DNA of 64,000 bases, taken from the NCBI RefSeq assembly GCF_010727945.1, contig NZ_AP022569.1:2480001-2544000 (forward strand), written 5' to 3'. The stretch is from Mycobacterium cookii. GTDB taxonomy: Bacteria; Actinomycetota; Actinomycetes; Mycobacteriales; Mycobacteriaceae. Made by a program: the position numbers and the translations under genes. Positions within the stretch are counted from its first letter, which is position 1. Every line of letters starts with the position of its first letter. The notes under the pieces are model-generated. The model was not told where the DNA came from, made no database searches, and saw only the letters and a list, made by a program, of their open reading frames with translations. Positions 1-8,446 of this stretch are shown piece by piece.

Positions 1-38
1 CCGGTGGCGATGACCTCGGTTTGGGAACGAAAAAATGA
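1..38 (+). CDS. 3' end of a possible upstream gene (partial)
   Basis: Reading from base 3, one frame is open to a TGA at 36-38 and encodes GGDDLGLGTKK. This stop shares the ATGA overlap with the ATG of the next gene, the usual arrangement for translationally coupled pairs. Only 11 residues are inside the window, so no family can be assigned. If the frame is real, the neighbour would be the second gene of an operon, as in toxin-immunity pairs. Confidence 0.3.
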   Translation, partial: GGDDLGLGTKK

Positions 39-496
39 ACGTAATACGTCTTCTGTCGCATGACAAGTGGTACGAGATGGCAGATTATGATACGTCGGCG
101 CACACGATCGTTAATATCTATCGCCCCGACGGTGAGATCTCCGAAATTCCACGATCGGGCATCTATGGAACGCTCGGCAACGATAGACTCATCATCCACG
201 CAAGTGGCGTCGGCGAAATAGAGATTGGCTTCGAGAACGACGCGGAATTCGATCTCCGCTCCGCGGAACTGGAGTGGAAGCGATACGACTCAGGCCAGGC
301 ATCTTTCTGGCTGCGGCATGACAATTACGAGCACCGGGTCAACTACGAAGTCCCCAATATCCAAGACGAATGGGATACCTACGGCGCCGAGCTTGAAGAC
401 TACGATTTCGGCCTGTGGGCAATGAACATTAAGCATTCGGACGAGCGTCAGAGCATTCTGCTCGACCGTTGGAGACAATCGCTCTACGAATACTAG
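35..496 (+). CDS. Hypothetical acidic protein, possible immunity protein
   Basis: A 153-residue soluble protein, rich in Asp, Glu and Tyr, without signal peptide or membrane segment. I do not recognise a family. Its codons use many A/T third positions, and the gene looks clearly less GC-rich than its neighbours, which suggests horizontal acquisition. The ATG lies in an ATGA overlap with a frame that ends at base 38. A small, acidic, AT-richer gene directly behind the end of another frame is typical of immunity genes behind polymorphic or type VII-secreted toxins, but this is inference because the upstream gene is outside the window. It meets the next gene tail to tail with no spacer. Confidence 0.75.
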   Translation: MNVIRLLSHDKWYEMADYDTSAHTIVNIYRPDGEISEIPRSGIYGTLGNDRLIIHASGVGEIEIGFENDAEFDLRSAELEWKRYDSGQASFWLRHDNYEHRVNYEVPNIQDEWDTYGAELEDYDFGLWAMNIKHSDERQSILLDRWRQSLYEY

Positions 497-1132
497 CTAC
501 TCGCTTCGCTCGGACCTTAGGCTGCGAAGTTCGCTGGCCAGATTGCTCCGAGCTGCGACCTCCCAGCGCAGCTCACCAAGCGGTGTGCGAAAGAGCGTGG
601 GTGCGGCGAGCAGAGCTTCTAAGATGGCCGCACGGCCCCGACGGAATTCGACATCGGTGACATGCGCGTACTCGGAGCGGACTGCTTTCGTATACGCACG
701 GTATCGCTCGGGAGTCGCCCCGAGGATCGCCAGGTCGCTATCACAGAGCGTTTCTCCGTTGCGGTCGCCGTCGCCTGGGTTGTGGCCCGCGGTCAGCCGA
801 ATCAAGCGCACGACCTCGCAGACCGACGTCGATTCCAGCCCTAGCGCGCTTAGCTCACTCTCGGCACGCCTCGCGCTCTCCTCTTCATCGTCGTGCCGAC
901 CGTTGTAGACAGCGTCGTGATACCACGCAGCCAACCGAACGAGGTCTGCGTCCGCGGCATTCTCGGCAAGCTCGTCGACGTTGGCGAGCACATCGCGCAA
1001 ATGGTGGACGTTGTGGTACTTCCGGTGCGGCTGACTCCAGTCGCTTATGAGGGATTGGCCCACATCTGTGACGTCCGTTGCGGGGGTGAGCCGTGCAAAC
1101 AGCGCGCGCCACGCATCGATCAAGTCCGCCAT
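497..1132 (-). CDS. HD-domain metal-dependent phosphohydrolase (COG4339-like)
   Basis: A 211-residue soluble protein of the predicted HD-domain hydrolase type. Visible candidate metal ligands are the histidines around residues 36-44 (RKYHNVHH), the YHD motif with His72-Asp73, His117 and Asp131 in the CDSD motif. The order H...HD...H...D is that of the HD superfamily, whose members hydrolyse phosphate esters of nucleotides or other small molecules. The substrate cannot be predicted. The stop codon abuts that of the preceding gene. GC content appears lower than in the core genes further right, so it may belong to the same accessory patch. Confidence 0.8.
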   Translation of the reverse strand: MADLIDAWRALFARLTPATDVTDVGQSLISDWSQPHRKYHNVHHLRDVLANVDELAENAADADLVRLAAWYHDAVYNGRHDDEEESARRAESELSALGLESTSVCEVVRLIRLTAGHNPGDGDRNGETLCDSDLAILGATPERYRAYTKAVRSEYAHVTDVEFRRGRAAILEALLAAPTLFRTPLGELRWEVAARSNLASELRSLRSERSE

Positions 1133-1150
1133 AGTCTTTCGGATTTCGAC

Positions 1151-1438
1151 TCAGTCGATGTGGGTCGGCGGTTCGGCCAAACCGGGATCGCCGGGGTGCT
1201 GGTCGGGACCCAGCACGTCGCAGTGTTTCTCCGGCGCCAGGAAAGAACTCGCGCCGCTGTAGATCAGGTGCGGAACTGCCACGCAGCGTTGCCATGTGCC
1301 GTCGGGTTGGACAGGCCCATCGCACTTACTGAGGACGGGTCCCCCGTATTGGCAGCCGGCGCTGGCCGGCGGCGCCGAGGCGAGCAACTCCGCGGCGATC
1401 AGCATGGCGACGAACCCTCCGACGATGCAGCGCGACAT
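1151..1438 (-). CDS. Small secreted CDGP-type protein
   Basis: A 95-residue protein with a signal peptide: a hydrophobic stretch at residues 5-20, then Ala-Pro-Pro-Ala-Ser-Ala before the mature Gly-Cys. The mature part contains four cysteines, including C-D-G-P-V and W-Q-R-C, a pattern I recognise from small exported proteins of mycobacteria annotated as CDGP domain proteins. They are probably disulphide bonded outside the cytoplasm; no function is known. It is transcribed away from the HNH gene on the same strand, with a 25-bp spacer. Confidence 0.75.
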   Translation of the reverse strand: MSRCIVGGFVAMLIAAELLASAPPASAGCQYGGPVLSKCDGPVQPDGTWQRCVAVPHLIYSGASSFLAPEKHCDVLGPDQHPGDPGLAEPPTHID

Positions 1439-1463
1439 GGTTTGACGCTACTGCCTTTGAGGC

Positions 1464-2909
1464 CTAGAACGGAGGCGGTTCGTCGTCGGACCCAGCGCGC
1501 GCATAGGTGTGGGCACGTAGTCGGACCAATCTGTCGTTGCGATTGAGGTTGCGCTCGGCGGTTATCCGCTGCGATCGCTGCTGCGCTCGCGTGCGTCGAC
1601 GGGTCGGCATCATCGCGGTCCGATCGCCACAGCGGTCATCGGCGGTCGGCGAAGGCGAGCGTGATTCCCCGGTGGGCACCGTCAGCGCGGGGAACAGGAT
1701 GGCGCTGCCGGGACTGGTGACATAGGTCAGCCCCGACGGCAGCGTCCATATCACTGTGCCGTCGGCCAGCTGCCTGTCGCGCCAGCCCCAGAAAGTCTTG
1801 AGCAGATGGTGTTTTCGACACAAGCACTTGAGATTCGACGGATGAGTGGCGCCGCCGTCAGCGTGAGGAACGGTGTGGTCGATGTCGCAGTGCATCGCGG
1901 GCTGGTCACAACCAGGAGCTCGGCACGTCAGGTCGCGACTCCGCACAAAGTCGGCCAACGCGGTTGAGGGCGTGTACCGCGGCTCAGCCGCCACTGGAAC
2001 CGTCAACGGTTGCAGCGTAGCCGATTTGGCCAATTCGGCGACTACTTCGGACGGGATCAACTCGTCGGCGCCAGCCATGAATCCGGGTGTGGCTCCGGTG
2101 CCGTCGACGCTGGCCTGCTCGGCAACAATATGAATCACCACATTGCGATTGCGCATGCGTCCGCGGGTCTCGATGCAGGCCGAATCGCCACAGGTGCACA
2201 TCATCCGGGCGTCACCCGCGACCAGGGCGGCCAGCGCGTCTGCCCGTCGCTGCGTCTTCGTTCGCGGATCGGCCTCGCACACCGTGCCCGCCAACTCGTC
2301 CAGTCGGCGGTCCAATGCGACGGCAGTGCTGGCGAATACGTTGCCGTACACCTCGGAGATGCCCGACATCGACACTGACACATTGAGATAGCGGTCTTTG
2401 ACTTCTTTGTTGGTGCGGCGAATCGCGTCTCGATCGACCCGCAGCACGATGGCGTCGACCCGCATCGCCAGCCTGCCGCGAGTCAGCGAAGGCCAGCGCG
2501 GTGCCCGCAGCGCCAGTTGTGCGTCGACAGCCGCGAGCGCGTTCTCGTCGGTGATCAGCGCGGTGCGGTGAGCGATCACGTTGAACATCGCGTAGTTGAT
2601 GTCGCCGGCCGCCAGACACGCCCCGACCTTGGGTAGACGATCCCGCAGTATCTCGGCATCGCGCATGTAGCTCGATGCCAGCGCGCGGCTGATCCGAAGC
2701 GCCGCTGCCAGTTCGGCGGAAATCGCATCCCACGGGTCGGCGACCCACTCCTCCCGGTCACCATGCTGGCGTTCGCGCAACCGCATGAAGTCGCCGACCG
2801 CGACGAGACGCCGCGCCGTGGCCTGCGCTTCCGTTCGGGCTGCGTCGCGGGCCTGTTCGAGCAATGCAGCCGACTCGCTCGTCATCGGCTGCTCCACTGA
2901 ATCGAACAT
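1464..2909 (-). CDS. 13E12/DUF222-type HNH endonuclease domain protein
   Basis: A protein of about 481 residues. The N-terminal half is the alpha-helical DUF222 region of the mycobacterial 13E12 repeat family. The C-terminal part carries an HNH nuclease core with paired cysteines (CRAPGC), the DIDHTVPH motif and CRKHH. The frame stays open further upstream over the neighbouring SDR gene, but family proteins begin near the chosen ATG (MFDSVEQ). An alternative ATG lies 24 bases further in (MTSES). The chosen start codon is inside a LexA-type palindrome (see 2902-2917), so SOS induction is likely, as for several 13E12 genes of M. tuberculosis. A nuclease role is inferred from the HNH motif only. 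Confidence 0.85.
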   Translation of the reverse strand: MFDSVEQPMTSESAALLEQARDAARTEAQATARRLVAVGDFMRLRERQHGDREEWVADPWDAISAELAAALRISRALASSYMRDAEILRDRLPKVGACLAAGDINYAMFNVIAHRTALITDENALAAVDAQLALRAPRWPSLTRGRLAMRVDAIVLRVDRDAIRRTNKEVKDRYLNVSVSMSGISEVYGNVFASTAVALDRRLDELAGTVCEADPRTKTQRRADALAALVAGDARMMCTCGDSACIETRGRMRNRNVVIHIVAEQASVDGTGATPGFMAGADELIPSEVVAELAKSATLQPLTVPVAAEPRYTPSTALADFVRSRDLTCRAPGCDQPAMHCDIDHTVPHADGGATHPSNLKCLCRKHHLLKTFWGWRDRQLADGTVIWTLPSGLTYVTSPGSAILFPALTVPTGESRSPSPTADDRCGDRTAMMPTRRRTRAQQRSQRITAERNLNRNDRLVRLRAHTYARAGSDDEPPPF

Positions 2910-2917
2910 ACATTCGA
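2902..2917 (-). promoter_or_regulatory. Putative LexA (SOS) box
   Basis: On the minus strand the sequence is TCGAATGTATGTTCGA. The mycobacterial LexA box is TCGAAC-N4-GTTCGA, so there is one mismatch. The ATG of the HNH gene is the core of the right half-site (ATGTTCGA gives Met-Phe-Asp). LexA bound here would block transcription of the gene. Confidence 0.65.
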
Positions 2918-3024
2918 TTATACTGCCGACCCCGACAACACGACTCCAGACGCGGATCACGAAACTAGAACGCGTTTCAGAAATGGGGTTCCCCGGCCGT
3001 CTGCGAGTTGTTACGGTGACGCCC

Positions 3025-3816
3025 GTGATCCTGGACAAATTCCGACTCGACGACCAAGTCGCCGTCGTCACCGGAGGCGGGCGTGGTCTCGGCGCCGCCA
3101 TCGCGCTGGCGTTCGCGGACGTCGGCGCCGATGTCGTCATCGCCTCCCGCACGCAATCCGAACTAGAGGCCGTTGCTGAAAAGGTCCGTGCCGCAGGACG
3201 TCGCGCCCACATCGTCATGGCCGACCTGGCGCAGCCCGAGGCCACGGCTGAGCTCGCCGGCCAGGCCGTCGAGGCGTTCGGGCGGCTGGACATCGTCGTC
3301 AACAACGTCGGCGGCACCATGCCCAACTCCCTGCTGACCACGTCGACCAAGGACCTCAAAGCGGCGTTCACGTTCAACGTCGCCACCGCCCATGCGCTGA
3401 CCACCGCCGCCGTGCCGCTGATGCTGGAGCACTCCGGCGGCGGCAACATCATCAACATCACCTCGACGATGGGACGGGTCGCCGGCCGCGGGTTCGCCGC
3501 CTACGGCACCGCCAAGGCCGCGCTCGCGCACTACACCCGACTGGCTGCACTGGACCTGTGCCCGCGGATTCGGGTCAACGCCATCGCGCCGGGCTCGATC
3601 GCCACGTCGGCACTCGACATCGTCGCCTCGAACGACGAGTTTCGCGTGCCGATGGAGAAAGTGACACCAATGCGCCGACTCGGTCAGCCTGACGAAATCG
3701 CAGCTGCTGCCGTGTATTTGGCGTCGCCCGCGGGTGCCTACCTGACCGGCAAGGTGATCGAAGTCGACGGCGGCATCACCTTTCCCAACCTCGACCTACC
3801 GATTCCGGACCTGTGA
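3025..3816 (+). CDS. Short-chain dehydrogenase/reductase (Rv0927c-like)
   Basis: A 263-residue classical SDR. The NAD(P)-binding motif TGGGRGLG is at residues 16-23, NNVGG at 93-97, and the catalytic Ser147, Tyr160 and Lys164 (YGTAK) are intact. The C-terminus [10 protein letters not shown] and the overall length match M. tuberculosis Rv0927c as I remember it. The GTG at 3025 was chosen because it gives that length and begins [10 protein letters not shown]; a GTG at 3016 and an ATG at 2983 are alternatives. The substrate is unknown. The stop overlaps the next gene by GTGA, so the two are probably co-translated. Confidence 0.9.
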   Translation: MILDKFRLDDQVAVVTGGGRGLGAAIALAFADVGADVVIASRTQSELEAVAEKVRAAGRRAHIVMADLAQPEATAELAGQAVEAFGRLDIVVNNVGGTMPNSLLTTSTKDLKAAFTFNVATAHALTTAAVPLMLEHSGGGNIINITSTMGRVAGRGFAAYGTAKAALAHYTRLAALDLCPRIRVNAIAPGSIATSALDIVASNDEFRVPMEKVTPMRRLGQPDEIAAAAVYLASPAGAYLTGKVIEVDGGITFPNLDLPIPDL

Positions 3817-4889
3817 GCATCCGGGTCGCCCAGATCGGCACCGGCAATGTCGGTGTCCATGCGCTGCGGGCACTGATCACCAACCCGGACTACGAGCTGA
3901 CCGGGGTGTGGGTGTCGTCGGACGCCAAAGTCGGCAAAGACGCCGGAGAGCTTGCCGGCCTTGACGTCTCGACGGGCATAAAGGCGTCCACCGATCTCGG
4001 CGCGGTGCTGGCCACCGGTCCGCAGTGCGCGGTGTACACCGCGATGGCCGACAACCGGCTGCCCGATGCGCTCGAGGATTACCGTCGGATCCTGGCCGCG
4101 GGCGTCAACGTCGTCGGCAGTAGCGCCGTCTTTTTGCAGTACCCCTGGAACGTGCTGCCCGACAACATGCTGACACCGATCGAAGATGCTGCCCGAGAAG
4201 GTAATTCGAGCCTGTTCGTCAACGGCATCGACCCCGGGTTCGCCAACGATCTCATCCCGCTGGCTCTGGCCGGTACCTGCCAGAGCATCCAGCAGATCCG
4301 CTGTATGGAGATCGTCGATTACGCCACCTACGACAGCGCCACCGTCATGTTCGACGTGATGGGGTTCGGCAAGCCGCTCGACGAGATCCCGATGCTGCTG
4401 CAACCGGGCGTGCTGAGCCTGGCCTGGGGGTCGGTGGTGCGTCAGCTCGCCGCCGGACTCGGCCTCGAACTCGACACGGTCGAAGAGATGTACGTGCGCG
4501 AACCGGCGCCCGAGGACTTCGACATCGCCTCGGGTCATATTCCGAAAGGCAGCGCCGCGGCCCTGCGGTTCGAGGTGCTCGGTCTGGTCGCCGGCGATCC
4601 CGTCGTCATCCTGGAGCACGTCACCCGGTTGCGAGCCGATCTCCGCCCGGACTGGCCGCAGCCGGCACAACCCGGCGGCTCCTACCGGATCGAGATCACC
4701 GGCGAGCCGTCCTACGGCATCGACGTATGCCTGGGCAGCCCCAACGGCGACCACAATCACGCCGGTCTGGTGGCGACGGCGATGCGCGTGGTCAACGCGA
4801 TCCCCGCGGTGGTAGCCGCTCCCGCCGGCATCCGAACCACGCTGGATCTCCCGCTGATCACCGGCCGCGGGCTGTATTCGGTGGAGTGA
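3813..4889 (+). CDS. NAD(P)-binding dehydrogenase of the Rv0926c type
   Basis: A 358-residue protein whose N-terminus has a Rossmann motif ([10 protein letters not shown]) and which belongs to the dihydrodipicolinate-reductase-like / 2,4-diaminopentanoate-dehydrogenase-like oxidoreductases. It resembles M. tuberculosis Rv0926c in length and position. It starts with GTG in a 4-base overlap with the SDR, so the pair probably forms one operon and may act on the same, unknown substrate. It has no membrane segments. The reaction cannot be stated from sequence alone. Confidence 0.85.
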   Translation: MSIRVAQIGTGNVGVHALRALITNPDYELTGVWVSSDAKVGKDAGELAGLDVSTGIKASTDLGAVLATGPQCAVYTAMADNRLPDALEDYRRILAAGVNVVGSSAVFLQYPWNVLPDNMLTPIEDAAREGNSSLFVNGIDPGFANDLIPLALAGTCQSIQQIRCMEIVDYATYDSATVMFDVMGFGKPLDEIPMLLQPGVLSLAWGSVVRQLAAGLGLELDTVEEMYVREPAPEDFDIASGHIPKGSAAALRFEVLGLVAGDPVVILEHVTRLRADLRPDWPQPAQPGGSYRIEITGEPSYGIDVCLGSPNGDHNHAGLVATAMRVVNAIPAVVAAPAGIRTTLDLPLITGRGLYSVE

Positions 4890-4896
4890 AGGTTTC

Positions 4897-4940
4897 GGCT
4901 AACCTAACTTTCTTATTCGTGCACGGAAAGTGAGTTAGGT
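4897..4940 (+). promoter_or_regulatory. Metal-regulator operator of mntH (MntR or IdeR type)
   Basis: Eight-base arms ACCTAACT (4902-4909) and AGTTAGGT (4933-4940) form a perfect inverted repeat around the presumed promoter; the right arm runs into the GTG of mntH. The left part also contains GGCTAACCTAA, which equals the right half of the IdeR consensus. Regulation of mntH by MntR is known in M. tuberculosis. Which regulator binds here is an inference. Confidence 0.55.
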
Positions 4941-6174
4941 GGCCCAGGACACCCGCGCCCCGGTCAAGGCGGGCTGGTATCTGCTCGGACCCGCGTTCGT
5001 CGCCGCGATCGCCTATGTCGACCCGGGCAATGTGGCCGCGAATGTCAGCGCGGGAGCACAATTCGGCTTCTCGCTGTTGTGGGTCATCGTCATCGCGAAC
5101 GTAATGGCGGGTCTGGTGCAATACCTCTCGGCCAAGCTCGGGCTGGTGACCGGACGCACGCTGCCGGAAGCAATCGGAGCGCAGCTCGGTCGCCCCGCGC
5201 GGCTGGTCTACTGGGCGCAGGCCGAGATCGTCGCGATGGCCACCGACGTGGCCGAAGTGATCGGCGGGGCCATAGCCCTGCACATCCTGTTCCACCTGCC
5301 GCTGCTGCTCGGCGGCGTGATCACCGGCGCGGTGTCGCTGTTGCTGCTGCAGATCCAGGACCGACGGGGCCAGCAACTGTTCGAGCGTGTCATCACCGGA
5401 CTGCTCTTGGTCATCGCGATCGGTTTCACCGCAAGCTTCTTCGTGGCGACACCACCGCCGGGGGACGTGGTCGGCGGCCTGATTCCGCAGTTCCACGGAA
5501 AGGAGAGCGTGCTGCTGGCGGCCGCCATTTTGGGCGCGACGGTCATGCCGCACGCGGTGTACCTGCATTCCGGGTTGGCGCTGGACCGCCACGGCCATCC
5601 CGATCCCGGCCCGCAACGACACCGGCTGCTGCGCATCACCCGGCTGGACGTGGTGCTGGCGATGGTCGTCGCGGGTGGGGTCAATGCGGCGATGCTGCTG
5701 GTCGCAGCGCTGAATATGCAAGGACGCGGCGTCAGTTCCATCGAGGTCGCCTACCACGCCGTGCACGACACGCTGAGCCCGGTGATCGCGGTGTTCTTCG
5801 CCGTCGGACTGTTGGCGTCGGGGCTGGCGTCGTCTTCTGTCGGCGCCTACGCCGGCGCGATGATCATGCAGGGATTGATCTACCGGTCGATACCGATGGT
5901 GGTGCGACGGCTGGTGACGCTGGCGCCCGCGCTGGTGATTCTGGCTCTGGGATTTAATCCGACGCGCACGTTAGTGCTGTCGCAAGTCGCGTTGTCGTTC
6001 GGCATCCCGTTCGCGTTGCTGCCGCTGGTACGCCTGACCAGTGATCGAGCGCTGATGGGGGTCGACACCAATCACCGCGTCACGACCGGCGTCGGCTGGT
6101 TGATCGGCGTGCTGATCAGCCTGCTCAACGTGGCGCTGATCAGCCTCACGCTCACCGGCAGGGGTTCGACGTAG
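4939..6174 (+). CDS. mntH: NRAMP-family divalent metal/proton symporter MntH
   Basis: A 411-residue membrane protein with about eleven hydrophobic segments. The two NRAMP metal-binding motifs are present: DPGN at residues 28-31 in the first helix and MPH at 203-205 in the sixth. Such proteins import Mn2+ and related divalent metals with protons. It is the orthologue of M. tuberculosis Rv0924c by sequence and neighbours. The GTG start gives MAQDTRAPVK; no in-frame start exists closer upstream. The operator-like palindrome just before the gene suggests repression under metal-replete conditions. Confidence 0.95.
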   Translation: MAQDTRAPVKAGWYLLGPAFVAAIAYVDPGNVAANVSAGAQFGFSLLWVIVIANVMAGLVQYLSAKLGLVTGRTLPEAIGAQLGRPARLVYWAQAEIVAMATDVAEVIGGAIALHILFHLPLLLGGVITGAVSLLLLQIQDRRGQQLFERVITGLLLVIAIGFTASFFVATPPPGDVVGGLIPQFHGKESVLLAAAILGATVMPHAVYLHSGLALDRHGHPDPGPQRHRLLRITRLDVVLAMVVAGGVNAAMLLVAALNMQGRGVSSIEVAYHAVHDTLSPVIAVFFAVGLLASGLASSSVGAYAGAMIMQGLIYRSIPMVVRRLVTLAPALVILALGFNPTRTLVLSQVALSFGIPFALLPLVRLTSDRALMGVDTNHRVTTGVGWLIGVLISLLNVALISLTLTGRGST

Positions 6175-6202
6175 AACCGCGAGTCCCGTTGTCCCGCTGC
6201 GG

Positions 6203-6373
6203 TTATCGCGGCCGATCCAGCTCGAGGAGTTCGTCGAGCAGCGCATCCATCTGGCTTATCGACGGCATCGCCCCGCCGCGTTCGCGATAGGCATTGCGGA
6301 CACTGACCAGCAGTCGCAACTCACGCTCGATGGTGTCGCGATCTCGCGTGTCGTCGTAGCCCGCGTCGATCAT
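6203..6373 (-). CDS. Small conserved-looking hydrophilic protein (56 aa)
   Basis: A 56-residue frame starting ATG at 6373 and ending TAA at 6203, facing mntH tail to tail. The sequence is helical and charged (IERELRLL, ALLDELLEL) and free of low-complexity shadow character. No frame on the other strand covers this stretch. I do not recognise a named family; a small coiled-coil or regulatory role is possible. Confidence 0.55.
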   Translation of the reverse strand: MIDAGYDDTRDRDTIERELRLLVSVRNAYRERGGAMPSISQMDALLDELLELDRPR

Positions 6374-6491
6374 CGATCAATCCTGCCACCGATCCCGGCG
6401 GTGCCGGCACGGCGACGCACGGATTTAACCTCGCGGTCACTGCGGGCTCAGATCGCCGTCGTCGCACACCGACCCGGATATTTCGCTCGGC

Positions 6492-6497
6492 TAACAT
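6492..6497 (+). promoter_or_regulatory. Putative -10 element, leaderless
   Basis: TAACAT lies 7 bases before the GTG at 6505, the spacing expected when transcription begins at the start codon. There is no Shine-Dalgarno sequence. Supports the chosen GTG. Confidence 0.45.
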
Positions 6498-6504
6498 CGA
6501 ACGC

Positions 6505-7581
6505 GTGACGCACCGGCGCCGTCATTCCTATTTCGCGTATGGGTCCAACCTGTGCGTGCGGCAGATGGCGGCACGCTGTCCCGATGCTTCCGATCCGCGA
6601 CGGGCAGTCCTCGCCGACCATGATTGGCTGATCAACCAGCGCGGCGTGGCCACCGTCGAGCCGTTCGACGGAACGCAGGTGCACGGCGTCGTCTGGCAGA
6701 TCTCCGACCACGATCTGGCCACCCTGGACAGCGCCGAGGGCGTGCCGGAGCGTTACCGCCGCAACCGGCTGACCGTGCAAACCGAAGGCGGGCCCTGGGA
6801 CGCCTGGGTCTATATCGACCACCGGGTCAATCCCGGCCCGCCGCGGCCCGGCTACCTGGAGCGCATCATCGACGGCGCCCAGCATCATGGTTTGCCGCAG
6901 CGCTGGATCGATTTCCTGCGCCGCTGGGATCCGGCCCGCTGGCCCCGGCCCCGCTCGCGTCCCACGACGCCTGCGCCGCAATCACTTTCCGAGCTGCTGT
7001 CCGACAGCGGGGTGGTCGAGACCAGCCTGCTGCGGTCGCGGTTCGGTTTTCTGGCGATCCACGGCGGGGGCCTGGAAGAAATGACCGACGTGATCGCCGA
7101 ACGGGCCGCCGACAAAGCCGGCGCGTCGGTGTATTCGATCCGGCACCCCGACCGCTATCCGCACCACCTGTCGTCGGCGCAGTTCCGCCGCACTGAGTCG
7201 GCACGGCTGGACGAGTTCCTCGGCCACGTCGACGTCGCGGTGTCGCTGCACGGCTACGGGCGGATCGGGCGCGCCACCCAGCTGCTGGCCGGGGGCGGAA
7301 ACCGCACGCTGGCCGCCCACCTGGCCGATCACCTCGACCTGCCGGGATACCGCGTCGTCACCGACCTCGACGAGATTCCCGTCGAGCTGCGCGGACTGCA
7401 TCCGCAGAACCCGGTCAACCAGACCCGCTGCGGTGGAACGCAATTGGAGTTGCCCACCCGCGTTCGCGGCATCAGCCCACGCAGTCCCCTCCCCGGCGAC
7501 GACGGGTTGTCGCCAATCACCTCGGCTCTGGTGCAGGGTCTTGCGGACGCCGCCCGCACCTGGAAATTGCAGTCCCCCTAA
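6505..7581 (+). CDS. Gamma-glutamylcyclotransferase-like / poly-gamma-glutamate hydrolase fusion (Rv0923c-like)
   Basis: A 358-residue protein with two domains. Residues 5-125 resemble the gamma-glutamylcyclotransferase/AIG2 fold (FAYGSNL near the start, which binds the gamma-glutamyl group, and a central acidic LDSAEG segment). Residues about 165-350 resemble the zinc-dependent poly-gamma-glutamate hydrolase family first seen in phages (FLAIHGGGLEE and SLHGYG supply the histidines and acids). Both folds act on gamma-glutamyl bonds, so the fusion could process gamma-glutamyl peptides in two steps; this is inference. M. tuberculosis Rv0923c has the same length and context. Confidence 0.75.
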   Translation: MTHRRRHSYFAYGSNLCVRQMAARCPDASDPRRAVLADHDWLINQRGVATVEPFDGTQVHGVVWQISDHDLATLDSAEGVPERYRRNRLTVQTEGGPWDAWVYIDHRVNPGPPRPGYLERIIDGAQHHGLPQRWIDFLRRWDPARWPRPRSRPTTPAPQSLSELLSDSGVVETSLLRSRFGFLAIHGGGLEEMTDVIAERAADKAGASVYSIRHPDRYPHHLSSAQFRRTESARLDEFLGHVDVAVSLHGYGRIGRATQLLAGGGNRTLAAHLADHLDLPGYRVVTDLDEIPVELRGLHPQNPVNQTRCGGTQLELPTRVRGISPRSPLPGDDGLSPITSALVQGLADAARTWKLQSP

Positions 7582-7602
7582 CGACACGATCGGAGGTGGC
7601 CG

Positions 7603-8421
7603 GTGGCCACACAAGGTTTTCGCTTCGCGGTGGGTATCCACTCCGCCAAGTCGAGTGCGGAACTGCGCGACAAGGCAAAACGGTTGGAGGACATCGGTTT
7701 CGACGTTCTGCATCTGCCGGACCACCTCGGCGCGCCGGCACCGTTTCCGGTGCTGACGGCGATCGGGGCGGCGACGTCCACGGTGCGACTGGGGACCTAT
7801 GTCCTCAACGCCGGGTTCTACAAGCCCGCGTTGCTGGCGCGCGATGCCGGCGAACTCGACAAGCTCAGCGACGGCCGTCTCGACCTCGGCCTCGGCGCGG
7901 GCTATGTGCGTGAGGAGTTCGAGGCCGCCGAGCTGCCCTACCCGACCGCGCGGCAGCGCGTCGACTACCTCGAGCACATGACCACCTACCTCAAGAAGCA
8001 CCTGCCGAATGTTCCGATCCTGATCGCGGGCAACGGAAATCGACTGCTGACGATCGCCGCGCAGCACGCCGACATCATCGGGTTGACGGGTGCCGGCAAC
8101 GCTGAGGTGGCCGACCCGCTGGCCGAGCGCATCGACTTCGTTCGCAACGCCGCCGGCGACCGGTTCGACAGTCTGGAACTGAACCTGGGGATCAACGCGG
8201 TGCCCTCGGACAGCTCCGGCAAGCCCGATCTCAGACTCGCCCGCAGGTTCGTCAAGCTCTCCGACGAAGAGTTGCTCGCGCTGCCCACCGTGCTCAGCGG
8301 ATCGCCGCGCGACATCGCCGACACACTGAGCGGCTACCGGGACACCTACGGGCTGACGTCGTTCACCTTCCAGGAAAACCATGTCGACACGATCGCGAAA
8401 GTGATCGCAGAACTGCGTTGA
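7603..8421 (+). CDS. LLM-class F420-dependent oxidoreductase
   Basis: A 272-residue luciferase-like monooxygenase-fold protein. The N-terminal strand motif (DVLHLPDH), the segment RLGTYVLN and the LGLGAGY motif are typical of F420-dependent members in mycobacteria. The substrate is unknown. GTG start with a good ribosome binding site (GGAGGTGG) 21 bases after the preceding stop, so it is probably co-transcribed with the gamma-glutamyl enzyme. Confidence 0.85.
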   Translation: MATQGFRFAVGIHSAKSSAELRDKAKRLEDIGFDVLHLPDHLGAPAPFPVLTAIGAATSTVRLGTYVLNAGFYKPALLARDAGELDKLSDGRLDLGLGAGYVREEFEAAELPYPTARQRVDYLEHMTTYLKKHLPNVPILIAGNGNRLLTIAAQHADIIGLTGAGNAEVADPLAERIDFVRNAAGDRFDSLELNLGINAVPSDSSGKPDLRLARRFVKLSDEELLALPTVLSGSPRDIADTLSGYRDTYGLTSFTFQENHVDTIAKVIAELR

Positions 8422-8434
8422 GCGCCGCATTCCG

Positions 8435-8440
8435 TATGGT
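8435..8440 (+). promoter_or_regulatory. Putative -10 element, leaderless
   Basis: TATGGT ends 6 bases before the ATG at 8447, supporting that ATG rather than the TTG just upstream as the start. Confidence 0.4.
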
Positions 8441-8446
8441 GGTTTG

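Noticed and set aside
2910..3461. Upstream extension of the minus-strand HNH frame to 665 codons
   Set aside because: It is antisense to the conserved SDR gene, and family proteins start near 2909; the extension is low-complexity Ser/Ala/Thr typical of shadow frames.
6982..8430. 482-codon minus-strand frame
   Set aside because: Covers two convincing plus-strand genes in antisense and shows no family motif.
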